Assembly (NCBI GenBank): GCA_031553765.1
Contig: JAVBKY010000010.1
Coordinates: forward strand, 1-28,849
Direction of reading: 5' to 3'
Length of the DNA: 28,849 nucleotides
Origin: JAITMY01 sp031553765
GTDB taxonomy: Bacteria; Bacteroidota; Bacteroidia; Bacteroidales; UBA932
This document shows, in pieces, positions 1 through 9,314 of the stretch. Under the pieces are notes generated by a model. It was not told the DNA's origin and searched no databases. It was given only the letters and a program-made list of their open reading frames with translations. Made by a program: the position numbers and the translations under genes. The stretch's first letter is position 1. Every line of letters begins with the position of its first letter.

Positions 1-3000
1 CGGTGAGACCTATTTTCAGTCGAACACAACGGGCTCTACAGTGCAAGGGTCAAATGTTATCACAGTAACCTACACTGGTGTTAACCAGGTTGCTAAGGGA
101 GATGCTTACATCTACGAGTTTTCTGCTGCCAATAGTGCAAGCTGCTGCGCTGAGATTCTTATTGAAGGTCTCAATGTTAAGCAAGGTCAAGTGCTTCTTT
201 TGGGTGTTGGTAATGCTAGTCCAAAGTGGAGCGGAATAACGCTTAATCCATATACGGAAGGGGAGCCTGATGTTCCTGCTTCAAGTATAGAGATTACAGG
301 TGCTCCCGCCACTGCCGTTACAGGTGTACAGTACACCTTAGGTGCAACAGTTCTTCCCAAGACAACTACAGATAAGTCAGTTACCTGGAGTGTGGTGAAA
401 GGTAATGAGTTTGTGAAGAGCCTCAATGCGGGTAAAATAGTAGCCCAAAATGCAGATAAGGATACGGTAGTTGTGCGCGTTACCAGCGTGAGCACTCCTA
501 AAGTTTTCAAAGACGTAACACTTGTGTTTAACGCTTATGTTAAGGCCGATGCATTTGCAATTACCGGTATTCCTGCAGAAGCAGTCGTAGGAGGTTCATA
601 CACCCTGGGTGCTGATGTAACCCCCGCTACGGCTTCTTACAAAGCTCCAACTTGGAGCATTACAAGTGGATCGGCTAAGGCAAGCATTACTTCGGCCGGT
701 GTACTTACACCTACCGATACAGGTACCATTGTGGTACGTGCTACCATTACCGCGCCTCTTGCTGCAGGTTCAGAATCTACTACTGTTGATTCTACCATTA
801 AGATTAATCCGGTTGTAGCTACGGGTGTTAAAATTACAGATATCCCTGCCGAAATGGTTCCGGGTGGACAATACCTTTTGGGTGCTGACGTGCTACCTGC
901 TAATACTACCTATAAGGCATTTGAGTGGAGCATCCAGGGTGCAAACACCATTGGTGCAACTATAACTGAGGCTGGTGTGCTTTCAGCTACAGCAGTTGGT
1001 TCGGTTACTGTACGCGCAAAAGTTACCTTTGGAGGTGCACTTGCCGACAGCGTTGTTACTTTTAAAGCGCAACCTGTTGAGAGCGTAACCATTGTGGGTA
1101 ATCCCGCCGAAATTAATCCTTCGGCAGGTACGCTGCAGCTATTTGCAACCATACTACCTGAAGATGCTACCGATAAGAGCGTAACTTGGTCAAAGGTAAG
1201 CGGTCCCGGATCTATTGATGCAAATGGTTTGATTACCTTTGCAGGTGAAGGAACGTTGGTAGTGAAGGCTACTTCTGTAAACAATCCTGCAAAAACGGCT
1301 CAAGTTAGCATTATTGTAAGTAGCAGCGTAGTATCTGTTAAGCAAGAGGTGCTGGTAGTTTATGAAAACTTTGGTGGTCACAATAAAGTGGGTGAAATTC
1401 AACCCGCTGCATGGCCTATGCTATACAATCCCACTGAGCCATCGTATGCCGATCGTGCAGCAACCAAATCGGCGGGCGCATGGCGCAGAACAGCTCCTGA
1501 TACTCGCTTTGTAGGTTACAACCAAACAGAGTATTCTGGTGCTATAGAGGTTCCCGGTATGACGGATAACCCTGAAAGACCTGGTGAAATTGCCGGTGTT
1601 GGCGCTGTATGGACCCCATGGTTGCTTGGTAGTTTTGCTTTTGAAATTGATACGATTAAGAAGTACAGCGGCTTGAACTTCCCGGAATATACGTTTGATG
1701 TGGCTAATCCTAACACAGCTCCATTCACTTACGGTGTGCCCTTGCGCAACGGATATATCCTTAACGGAGCTGCTACTATGCGTATCGGAATGCAAAATAT
1801 TGCAGTAGCTCCCGATTTCCACAACATTCCTTGCTACGACACTACACTTACAAAGGGTGGTAAGTTTACCGTTGCAGTTGATCAACCCGGTTGGGAAAAA
1901 TCATTTGAGGTTCCTGCCAACAGCACAACATGCAATACCTGTAACCAAGCCGACCGTAAGGGTTACCTACAGTTTGGCGGTGCACGCATAGGCTGGAAGA
2001 GCGCAACTGACCCCGGTATTCCCGGAACACTTATGATTCCTGCCGAAGGTACTCTTAACAACGTAAGTAAGGTAGAGTTTTCTTGGGCAAGTGCGCAAAC
2101 ATTCAGCGCTCTTGTAGCACAGGTTGAATACTATAATAATGCTGGCGCTTTGTTAAAGGTAGATACCCTTAACTATGCCTCAAATAACTACGCATTCCGC
2201 GACATTACGTTGCCCGTAACGTTGGATGCAAATGGTAATAACAAGATAAGGGTTAAGCTTACCAGCCCATTTAGCGATAATAACGGACGTAACTCATTTA
2301 GAAACTTTGAGTACCAGTTTAATGATCCTGCTGATGCAACCAACTCTCAAGCTACGGTAGCTATTGATCCGTTCACATTCAGCCGTTACGTTGCCACTAC
2401 TACATTGAGCAACAACAATATGGCTTTGCGTTTATTCTCACTGAAGGTGTATGCTATGGTTGAAGCAACCGGCTATACTATTACAGCAAGCGCAGGGGTT
2501 ACCGGTAAGACAACCGGTATTGGACACGGTGAAGTGGTATCGCTTAGTGCTGCCGCTAAGAATGGTACTAATAAGAGCTTCAGAGGTTGGCGTATTAGCG
2601 GTATGGACGACCTTACCGAGGTGTCTAACCCGCTACTGCTTACCGTAACCGGAGATGTAGCAGAGGTTACCCCGCTTTACGCTGGTGATTCGGCTATAGT
2701 GGCTGTGGTTAACGAGAACTTCAGGGATTGGGAGCAAGTAGGTGTAGACGAGGTGCTTCCCGGTGATGCTGCTGCAGGTATGATAAAGATGGCAAGGAAC
2801 GTAGGTGCTGCTCTTTCTACCTATGGTCTAAGCGAAACACCTGTGGTGAAGCGTATGCCTTTGCGCTATGGCTTCAAAACTCCTAGTGGTGGAGACTTCG
2901 TAGATGTAACCATGAAGTATATTAACGTAGCACCTAATGCTACCATAAGAATACACAACGTTCCCGGTGCTGAGTCTTACAAGGGATTTGTAGCTTTCAG

Positions 3001-4327
3001 CTCAGTTGCCGATAACGATAAGGGTTACTTTGAAATTGCTGAACTTAACAATATCGAAAAGGCAGTGGTACAGCTGTCATCTCCATTGGTTGACAATGGT
3101 GGTACATGGGGTGCCAACGTGAGAGCAGCCGCTCAACCCGCATTGGCGTTCTTTGACGACAATAAGTTGGTGCGTAACGTAACTCAACTTAAGCCTCACT
3201 ATGTTACTAATGCTGAGATTCCGTTCGGTGGCGCTAGCTCAAAGATTACCATCGGTTTTGCCAACAATGCACCTTGGGAAACTTTCTCAAGAGACAGAAT
3301 GGGTACACCTGATACTATTAAAGGTGGAGTAAATGGTGACTCAGTTATCTACGGTGCAACCCTGAAGGGTCTTGTAACTTCGAAAAGTTACAGGCCTGCT
3401 TACCCAAGCACCTCAAGTGAGACCAATAACCGCGCATCATCTTTCGCAGCTATGCACTCACTCAAGTTGTACGCAAAGATAGAGTTGCCCGAAGAAAGCA
3501 GCGATGCTACACTTAGCAGTTTTGAAATACAATCAAGAAAGGCTATAGGTGATGTAACTCTTGACTTTACTTCTCCGTTTGCTCCTACTACCTACACGTA
3601 CACTGTAGCAAATGACAGATTGGTTGACAGCGTAGTAATTATTAAGGCAGAGAAGAACAATCCTAATGCAACCATAACCGGTGACATAGGAACGAAGACT
3701 CTTAAGGTGGGTGATAATATCTACAAGGTTAAGGTGTTTGCTGAAAATGGTGATTCATTGGAGTACGCTATCAACGTAAAGCGCATCGTTCTTAATACAG
3801 ATGCTACGTTGAAGAGTTTGACAGCAAGTGGTATTGTACTTACGCCTAACTTCAATCCTAACACCACTACCTACACTTCAACCGTTGCGGGTAGCGTAAG
3901 TAGCACAACTATTACCGGTGTGGCTAACAGTACTGTTGCTACCGTAGTTGGTAATGGCGAAAAAACGCTTAACGTAGGCGTGAACTCATTCAAGTTAAAG
4001 GTAGTTGCTGAAGATACACTTATCACCAAAGACTACACGATAAACATCCTACGTCAGAAGCCGAATGATGAAACCTCGGTAGGCGCAGAAGATTACACTG
4101 TGAAGTTGTATCCTAACCCTGCTACAGCCGGTGAACTTACGGTTGAAAACAGCGAATGGAAAGAAGGAACAGCAATTGAAATATTCGATCTGAACGGTAC
4201 GCTTATTGTAACATACATGAGCACCAGTGAAAAAACAACCCTAAATGTTTCACAGCTACCCAACGGAGCTTACATGCTGAAGGCAGGTAACAAAGTTGCG
4301 ACGAAGTTTGTTGTTAATAAGCAATAG
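1..4327 (+). CDS. Giant secreted modular protein with Ig-like repeats and T9SS sorting domain (5' end outside window)
   Basis: The reading frame is open from base 2 with no stop, so the GTG at 41 is probably internal and the true start lies upstream. Numbering from that GTG, about 78-427 holds four BIG2-like Ig repeats, recognisable by the recurrent pattern of PA..., a (Y/L)LGA.V.P segment, a (T/E)WS segment, a G.(L/I) turn and a final V.VRA/VKA strand. About 437-807 and 884-1150 are two related but unrecognised modules that begin with (Y/N)ENF and end with SLK(V/L)YA; an InlB-like repeat (about 805-880) separates them. Two cadherin-like beta-sandwich repeats follow (about 1154-1250 and 1252-1338, each opening with DATL.S). 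The last 75 residues are a type A T9SS sorting domain (KLYPNPA, then IEIFDLNG, then LPNGAYMLK). No catalytic motif is visible in this part; an enzyme domain could lie upstream. The protein is likely exported and anchored at the cell surface, perhaps as an adhesin or glycan-binding scaffold. That role is inferred. Confidence 0.85.
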   Translation, partial: GETYFQSNTTGSTVQGSNVITVTYTGVNQVAKGDAYIYEFSAANSASCCAEILIEGLNVKQGQVLLLGVGNASPKWSGITLNPYTEGEPDVPASSIEITGAPATAVTGVQYTLGATVLPKTTTDKSVTWSVVKGNEFVKSLNAGKIVAQNADKDTVVVRVTSVSTPKVFKDVTLVFNAYVKADAFAITGIPAEAVVGGSYTLGADVTPATASYKAPTWSITSGSAKASITSAGVLTPTDTGTIVVRATITAPLAAGSESTTVDSTIKINPVVATGVKITDIPAEMVPGGQYLLGADVLPANTTYKAFEWSIQGANTIGATITEAGVLSATAVGSVTVRAKVTFGGALADSVVTFKAQPVESVTIVGNPAEINPSAGTLQLFATILPEDATDKSVTWSKVSGPGSIDANGLITFAGEGTLVVKATSVNNPAKTAQVSIIVSSSVVSVKQEVLVVYENFGGHNKVGEIQPAAWPMLYNPTEPSYADRAATKSAGAWRRTAPDTRFVGYNQTEYSGAIEVPGMTDNPERPGEIAGVGAVWTPWLLGSFAFEIDTIKKYSGLNFPEYTFDVANPNTAPFTYGVPLRNGYILNGAATMRIGMQNIAVAPDFHNIPCYDTTLTKGGKFTVAVDQPGWEKSFEVPANSTTCNTCNQADRKGYLQFGGARIGWKSATDPGIPGTLMIPAEGTLNNVSKVEFSWASAQTFSALVAQVEYYNNAGALLKVDTLNYASNNYAFRDITLPVTLDANGNNKIRVKLTSPFSDNNGRNSFRNFEYQFNDPADATNSQATVAIDPFTFSRYVATTTLSNNNMALRLFSLKVYAMVEATGYTITASAGVTGKTTGIGHGEVVSLSAAAKNGTNKSFRGWRISGMDDLTEVSNPLLLTVTGDVAEVTPLYAGDSAIVAVVNENFRDWEQVGVDEVLPGDAAAGMIKMARNVGAALSTYGLSETPVVKRMPLRYGFKTPSGGDFVDVTMKYINVAPNATIRIHNVPGAESYKGFVAFSSVADNDKGYFEIAELNNIEKAVVQLSSPLVDNGGTWGANVRAAAQPALAFFDDNKLVRNVTQLKPHYVTNAEIPFGGASSKITIGFANNAPWETFSRDRMGTPDTIKGGVNGDSVIYGATLKGLVTSKSYRPAYPSTSSETNNRASSFAAMHSLKLYAKIELPEESSDATLSSFEIQSRKAIGDVTLDFTSPFAPTTYTYTVANDRLVDSVVIIKAEKNNPNATITGDIGTKTLKVGDNIYKVKVFAENGDSLEYAINVKRIVLNTDATLKSLTASGIVLTPNFNPNTTTYTSTVAGSVSSTTITGVANSTVATVVGNGEKTLNVGVNSFKLKVVAEDTLITKDYTINILRQKPNDETSVGAEDYTVKLYPNPATAGELTVENSEWKEGTAIEIFDLNGTLIVTYMSTSEKTTLNVSQLPNGAYMLKAGNKVATKFVVNKQ

Positions 4328-4341
4328 AGGGGAGTGAATAG

Positions 4342-4389
4342 AGGGGAGGCGCTCAAATACGTTCTACGTTTTGGGCGCCCCCTTTTTTA
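4342..4389 (+). terminator. Rho-independent terminator after the giant Ig-repeat protein
   Basis: A GC-rich hairpin (left arm about 4346-4357, right arm about 4369-4381, with one wobble and one mismatch) is followed directly by a run of six T. It lies just after the stop at 4327 and before the next start at 4411, so it separates the upstream gene from the lipoprotein/SusCD genes or attenuates read-through. Confidence 0.75.
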
Positions 4390-4410
4390 TAAACTAAAAA
4401 AAATATTTGT

Positions 4411-5904
4411 ATGAAGTATATTTGGAATAGAGGGAAAATTTTACTCTTGGCGAGTGCCCTCACATTTGCTATCACCTCCTGTGTAGACGGGTATGATGAT
4501 GATCATGCGTGGAAATCCACTGTGCAAAATCAGCAGCTGACAAGTCCAGAAGAATCTACTATTGTTATTGCTTTTAGCGCCGATGGTCTTACTCAAACTA
4601 TTTCGTGGCCGGTAGTGCCGGGCGCGGGTGGCTACAAACTTTCAGTGTATGATATAAATGACCCCGACAATCCTGTTACCATTGTGGAGGATGTTGTTGT
4701 TGATGGTATCGCTCTTAAGAACATACCTTCTTTTGACGATACTAAGTTCAAATTGTTGATTACCACGTTAGGTAACGTCAAAATGAACAACACAGAGGCG
4801 CCAACGCCTACCGAAAAAAGTTATACCAACATGTTGCCTACTACTGCGGTTATTCCCACGGGAACGAACCTTACGCAGTATTTTATAGATAATCCTATCT
4901 CTGCCGACAGCATAGTAGATCTTTGCTACCAGCTGGAAGTAGGTGGCACTTACACCATGACCGGCGACATAAACCAATACTTGAACACGCTGGTTATTCG
5001 TGGTGATAAAGTGCTTACACCACATCCGGTAATTAGTATCTCAGCAGGCTCCTTTATAAATGATGGTGGAGGCTTTAGGCTGCAATACTTGGATATTGAC
5101 TACACGAGTTACTCAGAAGGGAACAAGAACAAGGCTCTTGTTCAGATGAATACTACTCTTAATCCGGCAGTGGTGCTATCGGGGAATAGCAGCTTGGTGG
5201 TTCCCACCTCCAAACCTATTATTTTGCAGAGCTGCAATATTAAAAATATGAAATCGCGCTTGTTCGACGATGGCGCTAAGAAGTATGCTATAGGTACTTT
5301 CCTTATTAAGGATTGTATTCTAGGATTTGACGCCTCTGAGGTTAATGATGGTGTGATATTCTGTGCGTCAGGAATGATTAAAGATTTTACCATGACCAAC
5401 AGCACTATGTACAACACGCGAAAAGTAGCGGGCTCAAACTACTTCCTGCGAATACATGGTGGAAGTGCTGCAGATATTCTGCCTAAAACAGAGACGTGGG
5501 GTGGTGGAAGTTGCACATTGTCCAACAGCACATTTTTTCAGTGTGCATACGGCGGACAAACATACAACTCAAATGGCAAATGCTGGAAGCAGGCCTCGGA
5601 CAAGTTGGCCGTTACAAAATGTGTTTTCGTTGACAGCTATGGTGATGGTATCAATCACACTGGTATTATCAGGCGTATTCGCTCTTCGAGCAATACTCAG
5701 CCATTTACCGCAGATTGCAACACCTACTGGTACGACGGTGCCTTTGAGCAGGAGGAAGTTGACCATGGTAATGGCGACAAGAGTGGCACAGCAATTGATA
5801 CTGACCCGCTGCTTGTTTATGATAACAATGGTGGATTTACCATGAGCGGAGCAACACAAATATCAAAGCGTACCGGCGATCCCCGCTGGTTACCCGAATT
5901 GTAG
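4411..5904 (+). CDS. DUF4957/DUF5123-type surface lipoprotein, beta-helix-like
   Basis: This 497-aa protein has a lipoprotein signal with lipobox Cys24 (AITSC). An acidic stretch just after the Cys (VDGYDDD) fits the export signal for surface lipoproteins in this phylum. Residues about 45-135 resemble a fibronectin type III module (GGYKLSVYD, then a YEV-like strand). Residues about 150-497 have the short repeated strands and turns of a right-handed beta-helix, resembling DUF4957 then DUF5123, including the typical end GDPRWLPEL. Relatives of this family sit in pectin/rhamnogalacturonan PULs of Bacteroides and look like non-catalytic pectate-lyase-fold glycan binders; no lyase motif of RxPxxR type is visible here. 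It directly precedes the SusC-like gene (41-bp gap), so co-transcription is likely. Its position before susCD rather than after is a little unusual. Family assignment is by pattern recognition; binding function is inferred. Confidence 0.8.
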   Translation: MKYIWNRGKILLLASALTFAITSCVDGYDDDHAWKSTVQNQQLTSPEESTIVIAFSADGLTQTISWPVVPGAGGYKLSVYDINDPDNPVTIVEDVVVDGIALKNIPSFDDTKFKLLITTLGNVKMNNTEAPTPTEKSYTNMLPTTAVIPTGTNLTQYFIDNPISADSIVDLCYQLEVGGTYTMTGDINQYLNTLVIRGDKVLTPHPVISISAGSFINDGGGFRLQYLDIDYTSYSEGNKNKALVQMNTTLNPAVVLSGNSSLVVPTSKPIILQSCNIKNMKSRLFDDGAKKYAIGTFLIKDCILGFDASEVNDGVIFCASGMIKDFTMTNSTMYNTRKVAGSNYFLRIHGGSAADILPKTETWGGGSCTLSNSTFFQCAYGGQTYNSNGKCWKQASDKLAVTKCVFVDSYGDGINHTGIIRRIRSSSNTQPFTADCNTYWYDGAFEQEEVDHGNGDKSGTAIDTDPLLVYDNNGGFTMSGATQISKRTGDPRWLPEL

Positions 5905-5945
5905 TGGTTGAAAATTTAAGTTTCAAAATTCAAGAATAGAGAAGC

Positions 5946-8900
5946 ATGAAATACATTAGCAAAATACTATGTCTGTTGCTATCCGTGGCGTTTTCGCTGT
6001 CGGCTATGGCGCAGCAGCTCAATATTTCGGGTACTGTAGTAGATGATAACAACGATCCCGTTCCTGGCGCAAGTGTGGTAGTGAAGGGAAGCACCACCGG
6101 TGTGGTAACCGATGCCAGCGGTAACTTCAGCATTCAAGCTCCGGGTAATGGTACGCTGGTTGTTTCCTTTGTGGGAATGGGAAAGCAAGAGGAGATAATC
6201 GCTGAGCGCACACGCATTGAGGTGCGAATGATAACCGCTGAAAACGAGATTGACGAGGTGGTAGTAGTCGGTTATGGCGCACAGAAAAAGGCGCACTTGA
6301 CGGGTGCGGTGGCGTCCGTAGCACCTGCGGAAATAGCTGACCTTGCCTCAACAAATATGGCATCCACTCTTCAAGGTATGGTTGCCGGTGTGAGTGTAAG
6401 TTCAGCAAGTAATCGTCCTGGTGAATCGTCCAGCATTAATATTCGTGGTAGCAACTCTGCTCCCGGAGCGCCGTCATCATCTGCCGGTGAGTTGAAACCC
6501 CTGTACGTAATCGATGATTACATTGCCGATGAAACTGCGTTCAACAACTTGGACCCGAGTGTAATTGAGGGCATATCTATTTTGAAAGATGCCTCCGCTG
6601 CTATTTATGGTGCGCGCTCGGCACAGGGCGTAGTGCTGGTAAAAACTAAGCGCGGAACGATAGGAAAACCAAAAATTTCGTTCAGCGGTCAGTGGGGTCT
6701 TACTGACGAATACTACCGTTCAAAGGTGCTCGACTCCTATAACTACGGTACGATTTGGAACGCAGTACGCGCTGCCGACCCCAATAGCACATGGAACTCT
6801 CAAAGAGATTTGTTTCAAGCCGATGAGTTGCAAGCGATGAAGAACTTGAACTACGATCAATTGGACAAGTATTGGAGTTCGGCGCTAACACAAAGATATG
6901 GTGTTACCATAAGTGGAGGTAATGAGTTTGCGACCTATTTTGGTGGCGTTTCGTACAACACGCAGGACGGAAACATAGGCAAAATATCCTACGACCGTTG
7001 GAACTATCGTGCAGGTATGGATGCCAAAATTAACAAGTGGACAAAAGTTTCATTGCAGGTGTCGGGCGACTACAGTAAAACGGTGAAAGCTATGACCAAG
7101 GTAGGTGGTACAAATGATGAGAAGGACTACGCTATGATGCTACTCCAGCCTCGCTACATTCCCGAGTATGTTACAGATGCTTATGATAAGAGTTACCCTA
7201 TTGCCGCCTACGGCATTACCAATAATGCCATAACCGGAACGCAAGACTATCACTTTGCGGAGGTACAAAATTCGGGCGACTATACTATGAACATGCCGCA
7301 AAACATGACAATAAATGCGGCTTTAGACTTTGACCTCGGTTTTGTTTCCGCGTTGAAGGGTTTGAAGCTTAGAGGAACCTACTCTAAGAGTACTGCAAAC
7401 GGGCATAGCAATCAGTATGGCTCTACCTACACGCTTTACAAGTTTGACGACGATTTACAGGGTCGTGGTGGTAGTGGTCACCACCTTTACACGGACACCG
7501 AAAACTATCCGCTAAACTTTAGTGCAATGAACCAGGTGTCGGTGGACAACGGTAATATCTTAAGCCGTAAAATGTCTAGCTCTGATAACTATCAGCTGAA
7601 CTTTTACGCTACCTATGCGCGCAGCTTTGGCTTGCACGACGTGAGCGCCCTGTTCACCATTGAAAAATCGGAAAGCGAAATGGAGGATGTAACGGGACAA
7701 AAAACCTCTCCCTACGCCTTTACCAACCATCAGTTTAATGGAGCAGGCGGAGCAACTGACGCGAATTTTACTCGCTCTGAAAGTGGTACCCTGTCGTATG
7801 TAGGACGTTTGAACTACTCATACGATGGTAAATATTTGGTAGAATTCTTGATTCGCTCCGATGCCAGCACCAAGTTTGCCCCCGAGAACTACTGGGGAGT
7901 ATTCCCATCGCTGTCGTTGGGTTGGGTGATATCAAAGGAGTCTTGGTTTGCTAACAACGTATCTTTTGTTGATTTCTTTAAAGTTCGCGGCTCTTTTGGT
8001 ATGCTGGGACGCGACAATATTAAGGCTTGGCTATGGATGCAAACTTACGGACAGGAAGTTGTTAAAGGGCCTATCTTTGGAACAAGTACTACCACACCAG
8101 CCGGAGCACACTTCCAGCTGCCTGATGAGGTTCCCAACCGCAATGCACACTGGGATAAGTGTTACAAGACGAACCTTGGTTTTGATTTGAACTTTTTACA
8201 AAACCGCTTGTCGGCTGCCATAGATGCTTACTACAACCTCAACACAGATTCGTTTATGAGTTTGGGAGGCGATCAGGGATTTTTGGGAACCATAGGCGCT
8301 CAAGCGGCTCCTTATAACTATGGAGAGACTGCTAACTATGGTATGGAATTCTCGCTGAAATGGCGCGATAAGATAGGCAAGGACTTCAAGTACAGCGTTG
8401 GAGTGAACACCGGCTGGAGCGACGACAAGTTGATTAAGTATCCGTGGGCAACACTTAAGGATCGCGGCTTGGACGGTAAAGAACCCAACCAGCGTAACGA
8501 CCGTGGTTTGTGGGGATACGAGTGTGTTGGCATGTTCCGCTCATATCAGGAAATTGCCGAGTATTTTGCTGAGAATAACCTCTCAACCTACGTGGGTTTG
8601 GTGCAAAGTGACGTTCATCCGGGTATGTTGATTTATAGTGATTTGCGCGGATCTCGTAAGGATGATGGAACCTACTACGAAAAGGGTGATCCAAGCGACC
8701 CCAACGGTAATAGGGTGGATGTGAGCGACCGTGTAAAGATTTCGGATCGTACAAGTAACATCTATGGCTTTACGCTTAACCTTAGCGCCGACTACAAAGG
8801 ATTTTCGGTAAGCACTCAGCTGAGCGCTAACTGGGGCAGCTACATCATGATGCCGAGCGCTGCTACCAGCATCAGCAATCCCGTTGCCTCGTCGGTTAGC

Positions 8901-9299
8901 CCATCATATAATGCAATGCAGTACACCAACCTACCTTCGTTTTGGGCAGGCAACATGTTTGTGTATGAGGACGTGCTGGATGCCACAGGCCAGGTAGTAG
9001 CTTCGCAAAACCTCACAGCGGAGTATCCGAACCTACGTTATGGTGTTAATAGCCAAAACTCTACCTTCTGGAAGGTAAATGCTGCTAACATTTTCCTGCG
9101 CAATCTTACCATAGCCTACACCCTGCCTAAGGCGTGGGTGCAAAAGGTGGGTATGGAAAGCTGTCGCTTAAATCTTACCGGGCAAAATTTGTTTGATTTC
9201 TACAATCCTTACCCCGATAAGTTTATGAGCAGAAACTCCAACTACAATACCTATCCCACGCTAAGGAGATTTACTTTGGGGGTAAATGTTTCATTCTAA
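5946..9299 (+). CDS. SusC/RagA-like TonB-dependent outer-membrane transporter
   Basis: This 1117-aa protein is the likely importer of pectin oligosaccharides. A signal peptide ends near Ala22 (SAMA|QQ). Residues about 25-95 are the carboxypeptidase-regulatory-like beta-sandwich of SusC proteins (ISGTVVDDNN, then PGASVVVKG, then TDASGNFS). The TonB-box region DEVVVVGYG is at about 101-109. The plug domain runs to about 235, with the conserved INIRG, PLYVIDD and LKDASAAIYGARS.QGV motifs. The rest is the 22-strand barrel, ending in the expected aromatic-terminated strand (RRFTLGVNVSF). Length is normal for the family (about 950-1150 aa). The SusD-like partner starts 15 bp after the stop, so translation and assembly are almost certainly coupled. 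Substrate is inferred from the neighbouring pectate lyases, not from the transporter sequence. Confidence 0.96.
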   Translation: MKYISKILCLLLSVAFSLSAMAQQLNISGTVVDDNNDPVPGASVVVKGSTTGVVTDASGNFSIQAPGNGTLVVSFVGMGKQEEIIAERTRIEVRMITAENEIDEVVVVGYGAQKKAHLTGAVASVAPAEIADLASTNMASTLQGMVAGVSVSSASNRPGESSSINIRGSNSAPGAPSSSAGELKPLYVIDDYIADETAFNNLDPSVIEGISILKDASAAIYGARSAQGVVLVKTKRGTIGKPKISFSGQWGLTDEYYRSKVLDSYNYGTIWNAVRAADPNSTWNSQRDLFQADELQAMKNLNYDQLDKYWSSALTQRYGVTISGGNEFATYFGGVSYNTQDGNIGKISYDRWNYRAGMDAKINKWTKVSLQVSGDYSKTVKAMTKVGGTNDEKDYAMMLLQPRYIPEYVTDAYDKSYPIAAYGITNNAITGTQDYHFAEVQNSGDYTMNMPQNMTINAALDFDLGFVSALKGLKLRGTYSKSTANGHSNQYGSTYTLYKFDDDLQGRGGSGHHLYTDTENYPLNFSAMNQVSVDNGNILSRKMSSSDNYQLNFYATYARSFGLHDVSALFTIEKSESEMEDVTGQKTSPYAFTNHQFNGAGGATDANFTRSESGTLSYVGRLNYSYDGKYLVEFLIRSDASTKFAPENYWGVFPSLSLGWVISKESWFANNVSFVDFFKVRGSFGMLGRDNIKAWLWMQTYGQEVVKGPIFGTSTTTPAGAHFQLPDEVPNRNAHWDKCYKTNLGFDLNFLQNRLSAAIDAYYNLNTDSFMSLGGDQGFLGTIGAQAAPYNYGETANYGMEFSLKWRDKIGKDFKYSVGVNTGWSDDKLIKYPWATLKDRGLDGKEPNQRNDRGLWGYECVGMFRSYQEIAEYFAENNLSTYVGLVQSDVHPGMLIYSDLRGSRKDDGTYYEKGDPSDPNGNRVDVSDRVKISDRTSNIYGFTLNLSADYKGFSVSTQLSANWGSYIMMPSAATSISNPVASSVSPSYNAMQYTNLPSFWAGNMFVYEDVLDATGQVVASQNLTAEYPNLRYGVNSQNSTFWKVNAANIFLRNLTIAYTLPKAWVQKVGMESCRLNLTGQNLFDFYNPYPDKFMSRNSNYNTYPTLRRFTLGVNVSF

Positions 9300-9314
9300 A
9301 AAATATACAGCAAT

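Noticed and set aside
41..43. GTG as the true start of the giant Ig-repeat protein
   Set aside because: The same frame is open to the first bases of the window and the residues after GTG are not a signal peptide, though a T9SS substrate needs one; the gene surely begins upstream.
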